From Alistipes sp. (GTDB taxonomy: Bacteria; Bacteroidota; Bacteroidia; Bacteroidales; Rikenellaceae), in the NCBI GenBank assembly GCA_020026415.1, contig JAHHQL010000001.1, forward strand, positions 62,001 through 126,000: 64,000 bases of DNA, written 5' to 3'. Below the pieces are notes generated by a model. It ran no database searches. It was not told where the DNA came from and saw only the letters and a program-made list of their open reading frames with translations. Below are positions 8,727 through 15,619 of the stretch, piece by piece (within the stretch, counting starts at the first letter, position 1; every line of letters starts with the position of its first letter). The translations under genes and the position numbers were made by a program.

Positions 8727-9335
8727 TTAGAGCAATCCTTTTTCGTAGTAGATGATGATTTGTTCGAGCATTTTGTCGCGTCCCTCCTTGTCGTATTCCG
8801 ATTTGAGGTTTTGTCCGAAGATGCGCGACACGGTCTGCCAGAAGCCCGCAATGAAGCCTCCGCGGAACTCGCGCAACACTTCGTAGGCGGTGTAGTCCGT
8901 CTCGCGGTCGATGAGTTTCAGGAGTACTTTGCCTTGGGTGCGGGTCATGTGTTTCAGGACGGGGGTGTATTCCTCCTTGATGTCGTGATAGACCCCGCGG
9001 ATGTACTGACGCTGCTCCTTGCGGGTGGGCAGTTTGTCGAGTTCGCCTTCCATTTCGCGCATTTTGGCTTTGGCGATCTGTGCCAGCGGATACACCCGCT
9101 TGACGGCACGCACCAACTTCCAATAGCGGCGCATGTCTTTTTTGCGGTGATAGACCACCACGGGACGGATGTAGAAATGCGGAAGGGTGTCGTTCCCTGT
9201 GATCTGATCCTCCATGCGATAGAATCCCCGTCCGTAGCGCACGGGCGGTTGTGCGGCCTCGATCGGGGAAGGCAGCAGAACCGTTTCGAACAATACGGCA
9301 AGCGTCAGCAGTGTTATGGAGAGTTTCGAGGGCAT
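8727..9335 (-). CDS. DUF4294 family exported protein
   Basis: 202 residues with a signal-peptide-like start (SKLSITLLTLAVLFETVLL). The DUF4294 core holds LPHFYIRPVVVYHRKKD, RAVKRVYPLA and LLKLIDRETDYTAYEVLREF, with an amphipathic C-terminus. The family is found almost only in Bacteroidota and its function is unknown. It begins 33 nt after the GH20 stop and is probably cotranscribed with it. No clear terminator separates it from the ffh promoter. Confidence 0.85.
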   Translation of the reverse strand: MPSKLSITLLTLAVLFETVLLPSPIEAAQPPVRYGRGFYRMEDQITGNDTLPHFYIRPVVVYHRKKDMRRYWKLVRAVKRVYPLAQIAKAKMREMEGELDKLPTRKEQRQYIRGVYHDIKEEYTPVLKHMTRTQGKVLLKLIDRETDYTAYEVLREFRGGFIAGFWQTVSRIFGQNLKSEYDKEGRDKMLEQIIIYYEKGLL

Positions 9336-9368
9336 GTCTCTGTCATAAAAACGGATTTCGGGCTGGTT

Positions 9369-11519
9369 TTATTTTGTCGCCCGCTCCACGGGGCGGATTT
9401 TCAGCGGTTCGATCGTGATGAACGGCGTGCCGTCACGAAGATCCGAAGTCGCCGTGATGCGGATGGATTTCAGGTTTCGCGGCTGACGCAGTATGAGCAT
9501 TCCGTTTTTCAGGTTGCCCGCCTTGTGGTAGGTGTGTCCGTCTTCGGATGTCTCGACCACCCCCTCGATAAAGAGCGATTTGGGGAGTTGCGGATTACCC
9601 GTCTGCACCAAGATCTCCTCGGCCGAGAGATTGCGGGTGAACGTATAGCAGATCCAGTCGCCCGGACGCGCGGTGCGGCGGGTGCGGCTGATGCCGCGGT
9701 ATCGGGCTGCATTGGCGTAGGGGAAACGGTCGCTTTCGCCCATCGACGAGGTGACCGTAACTTCGGGATGGATGCGGCGGTAATACTCCTCGTGGACGGT
9801 CAGCGGGCTTTGTCCCGTCTTGTAACGCGAAACGAACTGATAGCGTGCTGGATAGGCAGTCGCAATAGGAGCGGTGAAGGGGTGTTCCTCCGCCGATCCG
9901 CGCTCTATATAGAAAAGTTGCGAGTGGTCGTCCACCTCGGCGGAAAGCAGACCATCGCGGTAAGTGATTTTCGGCGGGAAGAGGCGGAAGGCAACTCCCA
10001 TGGCGGAGAGGCGGTCGTAGTGGGTATTGATCAGCGTCTGGTAAAATTCCTGCCAATCGCCACCCGTACCGTGCCAACCCATGTGGGCGAGTGCCGTCAG
10101 ACGCGGGAAACACATATAATCGAGGTAATCGTTCTTTTCGGGGTTGTGCGACAGGTATGCCTCGCTCCAGAATGCGCCCTCGAATCCGACGACGTTGCGC
10201 AACTGCTCTTCGGTGAATCCCTCTTTGGTGAAGTCGAACGAATAAAGACGACGCGCATCGACCACGCCTGCCCAGTCGTGACCCGCCTCATGGGGTGTCT
10301 GGCGCATGTCGAGGTAGAAGTATTTGCCGGGCATGACGACCGTGGGGTAGCCGTCAGCGGCGGCTTTGAGACAGGCCTCGGTGTCCTTCCAGCCGAACAC
10401 GAGCGTCTCGCGCGAAAGGCGTGCCGTGGCGACCGCCTCGTTCCATACGGCGGCGCGTTTGTGGTGACGCTTGAGGATGTCGATGGCGCGGTTGAGGAAA
10501 TGATCCTCCAATTCGGCGGGCGAGGCCATCCCCTCGCGTCGCATCAGAAAGCGGCAGTCGGGGCATCGGAGCCATTGCTCCATATCGACCTCGTCTCCAC
10601 CGATGTGGACATAGGGTGCGGGGAACAGGGCGCAGATCTCCGAAAGAATATCCTCCAAAAGGGTGTAGTTCTCTTCGCGGGCGACACACCACGCCGAGCG
10701 GAAATCATATCCGCGTGTCGGGAGGGTGTCAGGGCGGTAGTTGCAACGGATTTCGGGATGGATCGAAGCGATCGTGCGGCTGTGTCCCGGAAGATCGATT
10801 TCGGGGATGATCTCGATGTTGCGCTCGGCGGCGTAACGGATCACGCGACGCATCTCGTCCTGCGTGTAGAAACCGCCGTATTTCTCGTGCCAACGGCCAT
10901 AGACTGGTGCCACGGGCGAATCCCCGCCACGGAATCCGCCGATTGCGGTGAGTTCGGGGTGTGATTTGATCTCGATGCGCCATCCCTCGTCATCGGTCAG
11001 ATGGAGGTGCAGGCGGTTGATGCGGTGGTAGGCCAAAAGGTCGATCTGGCGCAGCAGCTGATCCACCGTGCACCACGTGCGGGCGACATCGAGCATCATC
11101 GAACGATAGGGGAATCGGGGACGGGATTCGAACAGCGTGTCGCAAAGCGGGGTCGGCGGGCATCGGCGGGCATAGACTTCCGCGGGAAGCAACTCGAAAA
11201 ATGCCTGTACTCCGTTGAACACACCGCCGTAATCCCCGCCACGGATGGTGCAGCCGCGGGGCGAGACCTCCACGCGGTAGGCTTCCCCGCCGAGTGTTGT
11301 GTCACGCACAAGGCGGATCACATCCCACGTATTGTCGTCGGAGGTGCGTCCCGCGAAGTGGTCGGCCGTATATCGGGCAAGGGGTTGGAGCGTCGTGTCG
11401 CCCTCCGTCCGGACTTCGGTGTGTGCAGAAAGGGTGAAGCGAGGGGGTACTTTCGGGGTGCAACTCCACGCCGGAAGGACGACGAGCGAGAAAAGAGCGG
11501 CGGCTATGGTGTGTTTCAT
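9369..11519 (-). CDS. GH20 beta-N-acetylhexosaminidase lipoprotein
   Basis: 716 residues from ATG 11519. Lipoprotein signal ending LPAWSC, so likely surface or periplasmic. GH20b domain about 30-130, then the GH20 TIM barrel with MLDVARTWCT, NRLHLHLTDDEGWRIEI and the catalytic pair HIGGDEVD (Asp-Glu; Glu is the acid/base in substrate-assisted catalysis). The C-terminal part (about 520-716) includes a F5/8-type beta-sandwich with IEGVVETSEDGHTYHKAGN. It removes terminal GlcNAc/GalNAc from host glycans or chitobiose-type substrates. The frame could extend to 11549, but that start lies in the promoter box. Confidence 0.92.
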   Translation of the reverse strand: MKHTIAAALFSLVVLPAWSCTPKVPPRFTLSAHTEVRTEGDTTLQPLARYTADHFAGRTSDDNTWDVIRLVRDTTLGGEAYRVEVSPRGCTIRGGDYGGVFNGVQAFFELLPAEVYARRCPPTPLCDTLFESRPRFPYRSMMLDVARTWCTVDQLLRQIDLLAYHRINRLHLHLTDDEGWRIEIKSHPELTAIGGFRGGDSPVAPVYGRWHEKYGGFYTQDEMRRVIRYAAERNIEIIPEIDLPGHSRTIASIHPEIRCNYRPDTLPTRGYDFRSAWCVAREENYTLLEDILSEICALFPAPYVHIGGDEVDMEQWLRCPDCRFLMRREGMASPAELEDHFLNRAIDILKRHHKRAAVWNEAVATARLSRETLVFGWKDTEACLKAAADGYPTVVMPGKYFYLDMRQTPHEAGHDWAGVVDARRLYSFDFTKEGFTEEQLRNVVGFEGAFWSEAYLSHNPEKNDYLDYMCFPRLTALAHMGWHGTGGDWQEFYQTLINTHYDRLSAMGVAFRLFPPKITYRDGLLSAEVDDHSQLFYIERGSAEEHPFTAPIATAYPARYQFVSRYKTGQSPLTVHEEYYRRIHPEVTVTSSMGESDRFPYANAARYRGISRTRRTARPGDWICYTFTRNLSAEEILVQTGNPQLPKSLFIEGVVETSEDGHTYHKAGNLKNGMLILRQPRNLKSIRITATSDLRDGTPFITIEPLKIRPVERATK

Positions 11520-11546
11520 GGTCGGAGATACATTTTTTGTCTCTTG

Positions 11547-11554
11547 CAAAGTTA
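11547..11554 (-). promoter_or_regulatory. -7 box (TAACTTTG) of the GH20-DUF4294 operon
   Basis: Perfect TAnnTTTG on the minus strand, leader about 20 nt. It faces the mazG promoter only 20 nt away, so the two RNA-polymerase sites overlap. Confidence 0.6.
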
Positions 11555-11574
11555 TTATTTTCTGAGGAAAATAC

Positions 11575-11582
11575 TACCTTTG
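11575..11582 (+). promoter_or_regulatory. -7 box (TACCTTTG) of mazG
   Basis: Perfect TAnnTTTG on the plus strand, about 46 nt before ATG 11628. The -33 position (11552-11555, TTAT) falls inside the opposing GH20 -7 box. Confidence 0.6.
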
Positions 11583-11627
11583 TGGGTAGATAAACTTCTG
11601 ACAGCAATAAATAAAAATTATAAAATC

Positions 11628-12407
11628 ATGGAACAAGATAAGCGTTTGGAGGCCACGAGCCGGGTTCTGGAAGTGATGAATACCCTGCGTAAGGAGTGCC
11701 CGTGGGATCGCGAACAGACATTCGAATCGTTGCGTAACAATACGATCGAGGAAACCTTTGAATTGGCCGATGCCATTACCGACCGCAATATGGCGGGTAT
11801 CAAGGAGGAGTTGGGTGATCTGCTTCTGCACGTGGTTTTCTATTCGAAACTCGGTGAGGAAGAGGGCGCATTTGATTTTGCGGGGGTCTGCAACGACTTG
11901 TGCGACAAATTGATCTATCGTCATCCCCACATCTACGGCGATGTGCACGCTAACACGCCCGAGGAGGTGAAAGCCAACTGGGAGGCGTTGAAACTGCGCA
12001 AGAAAAACCGCAAGAGCGGTACGCTGGGCGGTGTCCCGCGTTCGTTGCCCGCCATGGTCAAGGCATTCCGCGTGGGCGAGAAGGCCGCCGCAACGGGTTT
12101 CGACTGGGAGAAAAAGGAGGATGTCTGGGATAAGGTCAGGGAGGAGATCGCAGAGGTCGAAACCGAAATGCGCCGCGATTCGAAAACCGACATGGAGGGC
12201 GAGTTCGGCGATCTGTTCTTCGCGCTGATCAACGCCTGCCGCCTGTACGGCATTGATCCCGAATCGGCTCTGGAGCGCACCAACAAGAAATTCATCCGCC
12301 GTTTCAACCGGATGGAGAAATCGGCCGAGGCCGAAGGTCATACCCTTCACGAACTCTCTTCCGAGGAGATGGAACACCTCTGGGAGGAGGCTAAAAAACA
12401 GGAGTAG
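11628..12407 (+). CDS. mazG: nucleoside triphosphate pyrophosphohydrolase MazG
   Basis: 259 residues from ATG 11628; a longer frame to 11001 reads back through GH20 and is rejected. Two MazG domains: the first with CPWDREQTFESL, NNTIEETFELADAI and KEELGDLLLHVVF (EEx-ED metal-binding pattern), the second with KVREEIAEVETEM and EFGDLFFALINACRL. The enzyme hydrolyses NTPs and dNTPs to monophosphates, cleaning damaged nucleotides and possibly modulating ppGpp. It begins an apparent operon with the gamma-carbonic anhydrase gene 3 nt downstream. Confidence 0.94.
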   Translation: MEQDKRLEATSRVLEVMNTLRKECPWDREQTFESLRNNTIEETFELADAITDRNMAGIKEELGDLLLHVVFYSKLGEEEGAFDFAGVCNDLCDKLIYRHPHIYGDVHANTPEEVKANWEALKLRKKNRKSGTLGGVPRSLPAMVKAFRVGEKAAATGFDWEKKEDVWDKVREEIAEVETEMRRDSKTDMEGEFGDLFFALINACRLYGIDPESALERTNKKFIRRFNRMEKSAEAEGHTLHELSSEEMEHLWEEAKKQE

Positions 12408-12410
12408 AAG

Positions 12411-12944
12411 ATGGCACTCATCAAGAAAATCCGCGGTCACGTGCCGCAGGTGGGCGAAAATACGTTTGTGGCGGAGAATGCCACGCTGATCGGCGATGTG
12501 ACGATCGGGCGCGATTGTTCGATCTGGTTCAATGCCGTCCTGCGCGGTGACGTGAACAAGATTGTCATCGGCGACCGCACGAACATTCAGGACGGAGTGG
12601 TGCTGCATACGCTCTACGACGGATCAAAACACCCCTCTCAGACGATCATCGGAAATGATGTTTCGGTGGGGCATAATGCCATCATCCACGGTGCACGTAT
12701 CGGCGACAACTGCCTGATCGGTATGGGATCGACCATTTTGGATAATGCCGTTGTGCCGTCGGGATGTATCATCGCCGCCAATGCGCTGGTGCGTTCCAAC
12801 GAACATTTGGAACCCAATTCGCTGTATGCGGGCGTTCCCGCACGCCGCATCCGCGAAGTGACGGAGGAGCAGCGCGAGGAGATCATCCTGCGCACGGCTC
12901 GTGACTACCGTCTCTACGCTTCGTGGTACACTGAGGAAGAGTAA
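12411..12944 (+). CDS. gamma-carbonic-anhydrase-like hexapeptide protein
   Basis: 177 residues forming a left-handed beta-helix: repeated hexapeptides (I/V)GDVTIG, IVIGDR, VSVGHN, ARIGDN. The three metal-ligand His of the gamma class are in place (DGVVLH, then GHNAIIHG). A C-terminal alpha-helix (EEQREEIILRTA) packs on the trimer. Members of the YrdA/PaaY/CaiE branch often show weak or no carbonic anhydrase activity, so the substrate is uncertain. Cotranscribed with mazG; 22 nt before the histidine kinase. Confidence 0.9.
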   Translation: MALIKKIRGHVPQVGENTFVAENATLIGDVTIGRDCSIWFNAVLRGDVNKIVIGDRTNIQDGVVLHTLYDGSKHPSQTIIGNDVSVGHNAIIHGARIGDNCLIGMGSTILDNAVVPSGCIIAANALVRSNEHLEPNSLYAGVPARRIREVTEEQREEIILRTARDYRLYASWYTEEE

Positions 12945-12966
12945 ACCCTTGAAAAACAATTCCGAT

Positions 12967-14277
12967 ATGTCAGCCTCTTCGAAATATTCCGGTTTGTTGT
13001 TGAATCTGTTGTTTGCCGTGGTGATCAGCGTTGTGGTCAATTTCTCGACCGTGCTGGCGATGATTCTGGAGAGCAACAGCGACCAACAGCAGAACGCCCT
13101 CCCGCCGTGTGTGGTCGAGAAGAAGGGCGAAGGTATCCTGAGGGTGCATCCCGACGGTTACGGATACCTTATTTACGAAGGGGGTGACACGGTCTATGTC
13201 TCGCCCCACCGCATTCATCGTTGGGAATTGAAGGCGGGCGACCGGCTTGAGGCAAGCGTCATCAAACCCCGTGCCGCGGGGGCGCATTCCGTACTGTTCG
13301 AGGTGAGCCGCCGCAACGGCAAGGAGTTTGACAGCCCGGTGTTCTTCAACCGGCCGTCGGCCGTGCTGGATCACGGCATCCAACTGCTGTTCTATGCCTT
13401 TATGACTTTCGTACTGCTGTCGGTGGTGACCCATACGCGACACGATTTCTCGACACGGGCATTCGCACGGCGATGCTTCGTGGTGCTGTTGCTCGGCGTG
13501 GTGCTTTACTTCGTTGCCCCCGCCACGAACTACCACCGCGGAACGATCCTCCCGAATTTTCTGATGGGACGCTGGATCAACTACCTGCTGTTGATGAAAT
13601 GTTCGTTTACGGTGGTTGTGGTGCTGCTCTACGGGCGTATTTACCTTCTCTTGTACGAGCGTCAGGCGGTTGTGGTCGAAAACGAAAAACTCAAAAACGA
13701 AAACCTTACCACGCGCTACAATATGTTGGTCGGTCAGATCAATCCCCACTATTTTTTCAATTCGCTCAATTCGCTGGCGATGCTCGTCCGCGAGTCGGAG
13801 CGCGAGAAGGCTTTGGAGTACATCGACCGACTTTCCTACACGTTCCGTTACATCATCCGCAACGGACAAAGCACGCTGATGACCCTTGAGGAGGAGTTGC
13901 AGTTTGCCACGGCATTCGAATACCTCTATAAGATCCGCTACGAGGACAAACTCTTCTTTGAAACGGAGGTGGCGGACGAATACCTTGGTTGGCGGCTTCC
14001 CGCATTGTCCCTGCAACCCTTGTTGGGCAATGCCGTGAAACACAACGTGATGACCCGATCGAACCCTTTGCGCGTGTCGATCCGAACGGACTCTGGATGG
14101 CTTGTGGTGTCGAACCCCAAACACCCGAAACTCGACGAGGAGTCCTCGACGGGTATCGGTCTTGAGAACCTGCGCAACCGTTGGCGGCTGATCGCGGGAT
14201 GTGAAATCGAAATCGAGGATTCGCCCACGGAATTTGTGGTGCGTCTGCCGTTGTTGCAACCCGAAACACAGGCGTGA
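12967..14277 (+). CDS. LytS-type sensor histidine kinase with a Rho-like extracytoplasmic domain
   Basis: 436 residues from ATG 12967. Predicted spans: about 8-34, 137-156, 170-186 and 203-230. The His_kinase domain (PF06580) follows a short coiled coil: INPHYFFNSLNSL with phospho-His 261, then an ATPase part ending STGIGLENLRNRW. Between spans 1 and 2, residues 53-118 look like the Rho RNA-binding (cold-shock-like) domain: GEGILRVHPDGYGYL, DTVYVSPHRIHR, LKAGDRLEASVIKP and FEVSRRNGK. With four spans and a cytoplasmic kinase this loop should be periplasmic. Its stop overlaps the start of the response regulator (TGATG), so the two are translationally coupled. The signal sensed is unknown. Confidence 0.92.
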   Translation: MSASSKYSGLLLNLLFAVVISVVVNFSTVLAMILESNSDQQQNALPPCVVEKKGEGILRVHPDGYGYLIYEGGDTVYVSPHRIHRWELKAGDRLEASVIKPRAAGAHSVLFEVSRRNGKEFDSPVFFNRPSAVLDHGIQLLFYAFMTFVLLSVVTHTRHDFSTRAFARRCFVVLLLGVVLYFVAPATNYHRGTILPNFLMGRWINYLLLMKCSFTVVVVLLYGRIYLLLYERQAVVVENEKLKNENLTTRYNMLVGQINPHYFFNSLNSLAMLVRESEREKALEYIDRLSYTFRYIIRNGQSTLMTLEEELQFATAFEYLYKIRYEDKLFFETEVADEYLGWRLPALSLQPLLGNAVKHNVMTRSNPLRVSIRTDSGWLVVSNPKHPKLDEESSTGIGLENLRNRWRLIAGCEIEIEDSPTEFVVRLPLLQPETQA

Positions 14278-15041
14278 TGATACGGGCATTGATCATAGAG
14301 GACGAAACGGCGGCGGCACGTAACCTTCGCGCGATTTTGGAGAAGGTCGCCCCGCAAATCGGGGTGGTCGGCATGACCGAGAGCGTGGTGGAGAGCGTGG
14401 AGTGGTTGCGCGAACACGGCGAACCCGATCTGCTTTTTGTGGATATTCATCTGGCGGACGGCGATTCGTTCCGCATCTTCCGCGAGGTGGAGATTTCGGC
14501 ACCCGTCATCTTCACGACGGCCTACGACGAATATGCACTGGAGGCCTTCAAACTCAACAGCATTGATTATCTTTTGAAACCTATCAACGAGGCGGGCGTG
14601 CGCCGTGCGTTGGACAAACTGAAACGCTTGTCGGAGTACGACCTGTGCCGGACGAACGAACGGGTGCGCGAAGTTTCGCGCCGGCGTGCGGAGACTTTTC
14701 TGGTGTATGTGCGTGACCGCATCATTCCCCTGCATCGTGACCGCATTGCTTTTATCCATACTTCGGACGAACGGGTGACGGCGTGCGATTTCGACGGACG
14801 TAACTATCCGATGGACAAGACGTTGGAGATGTTTCAAACCCTGTTGCCGGAGGAGGCGTTTTTCCGTGCCAACCGCCAGTTTATCGTGGCGCGGCGTGCC
14901 GTGCGCGAGATCGGGGTATGGCCGGGAGGTCGTCTTACGGTGCAACTCGGAGTCGATACGCCCGAAAAAATCGTTGTGTCGAAAGCCCGTGTCCCGGAGT
15001 TCAAGCAGTGGTTGGTGCAGGACGGGGGCGAAATTTCTTAA
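14277..15041 (+). CDS. LytTR-family response regulator
   Basis: 254 residues from ATG 14277, which overlaps the kinase stop; a GTG three bases earlier is possible. Receiver domain 1-120 with acidic pocket ED (8-9), phospho-Asp 56 in LLFVDIHLADG, and Lys in YLLKPI. The LytTR DNA-binding domain (about 140-250) shows FLVYVRDRIIPLHRDRIAFI and FFRANRQFIVARRAV. LytTR proteins bind paired short direct repeats upstream of targets and often control envelope or export functions. Cognate partner of the kinase before it. Confidence 0.93.
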   Translation: MIRALIIEDETAAARNLRAILEKVAPQIGVVGMTESVVESVEWLREHGEPDLLFVDIHLADGDSFRIFREVEISAPVIFTTAYDEYALEAFKLNSIDYLLKPINEAGVRRALDKLKRLSEYDLCRTNERVREVSRRRAETFLVYVRDRIIPLHRDRIAFIHTSDERVTACDFDGRNYPMDKTLEMFQTLLPEEAFFRANRQFIVARRAVREIGVWPGGRLTVQLGVDTPEKIVVSKARVPEFKQWLVQDGGEIS

Positions 15042-15055
15042 ATTCGGGTCGAAGA

Positions 15056-15087
15056 TTTGAAATTTGCTTGAAAAACAGTATCTTTGC
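15056..15087 (+). promoter_or_regulatory. promoter of the 109-residue exported protein
   Basis: TTTG at 15056-15059, 20 nt, then TATCTTTG at 15080-15087. It starts just after the response-regulator stop, separating the small gene from the two-component operon. Confidence 0.7.
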
Positions 15088-15110
15088 AGCGGTTTTAAAG
15101 GTTAAAGACG

Positions 15111-15440
15111 ATGAAAAAGATGATTTTGTCGGCCATGGCCGTATTCTTTGTGCTGGGTGCTTCGGCACAAACTCCGTTGAGATTCATTAAACTTGATCCC
15201 AAATCAACCCCCACGAGCGAGGTGCGTATGGTCACGACCATCACCAACCGCCCTTTGCGTCAGTTCCCCGATGAGATCCGTCTGGGCGAAGTACACCGAT
15301 GCGAAAAGCAGTTGCGTCATGTGAAACCCGTCGTAAAGCAGAACCCTTCGAAAGAAGAGTACATCGACAAAGGTTACGAGGGCAAATGCTACGAGCATGA
15401 TCCGCATTTCGGAACGATTCGTAAGCCGTATTCAAAGTAA
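15111..15440 (+). CDS. small exported protein of unknown function
   Basis: 109 residues. Signal peptide KKMILSAMAVFFVLGASAQ with a typical Bacteroidota cut after SAQ. The mature part (about 89 residues) is basic and hydrophilic, with two Cys (in HRCEKQLRH and GKCYEHDPH) that could form a disulfide, and many His, Lys and Arg. I do not recognise a family. It has its own promoter and a strong terminator, so is a complete single-gene transcript next to the LytS/LytTR pair, which might control it. Confidence 0.8.
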   Translation: MKKMILSAMAVFFVLGASAQTPLRFIKLDPKSTPTSEVRMVTTITNRPLRQFPDEIRLGEVHRCEKQLRHVKPVVKQNPSKEEYIDKGYEGKCYEHDPHFGTIRKPYSK

Positions 15441-15461
15441 TTGCAAGATTACCTTATATAT

Positions 15462-15495
15462 AAAGGTGAGGTCTTATGTACCTCACCTTTTTTTT
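15462..15495 (+). terminator. intrinsic terminator of the small exported protein
   Basis: 11-bp stem (15462-15472 with 15480-15490), 7-nt loop and a run of eight T. It lies 21 nt past the stop. Confidence 0.88.
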
Positions 15496-15584
15496 GCCGG
15501 TGCTTCACCCCTCGGAGAAAGTCGATTGACCTTCGGTTTTGGTCGTTTCACCCGTGAGTGGGGCACAGTTTTGAAATAAAGGTT

Positions 15585-15592
15585 TATCTTTG
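15585..15592 (+). promoter_or_regulatory. -7 box (TATCTTTG) of the outer-membrane barrel gene
   Basis: Perfect TAnnTTTG, 27 nt before ATG 15620. No good -33 match at 19-20 nt. Confidence 0.55.
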
Positions 15593-15619
15593 TCTCCGAT
15601 TTAATTTTTACCGACACAC

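Noticed and set aside
8760..10964. 734-codon plus-strand frame across DUF4294 and GH20
   Set aside because: It spans two unrelated real genes on the other strand and shows no protein family.
11001..11627. N-terminal extension of MazG by about 209 codons
   Set aside because: The extension reads antisense to GH20 and crosses the mazG promoter; MazG homology begins at ATG 11628.
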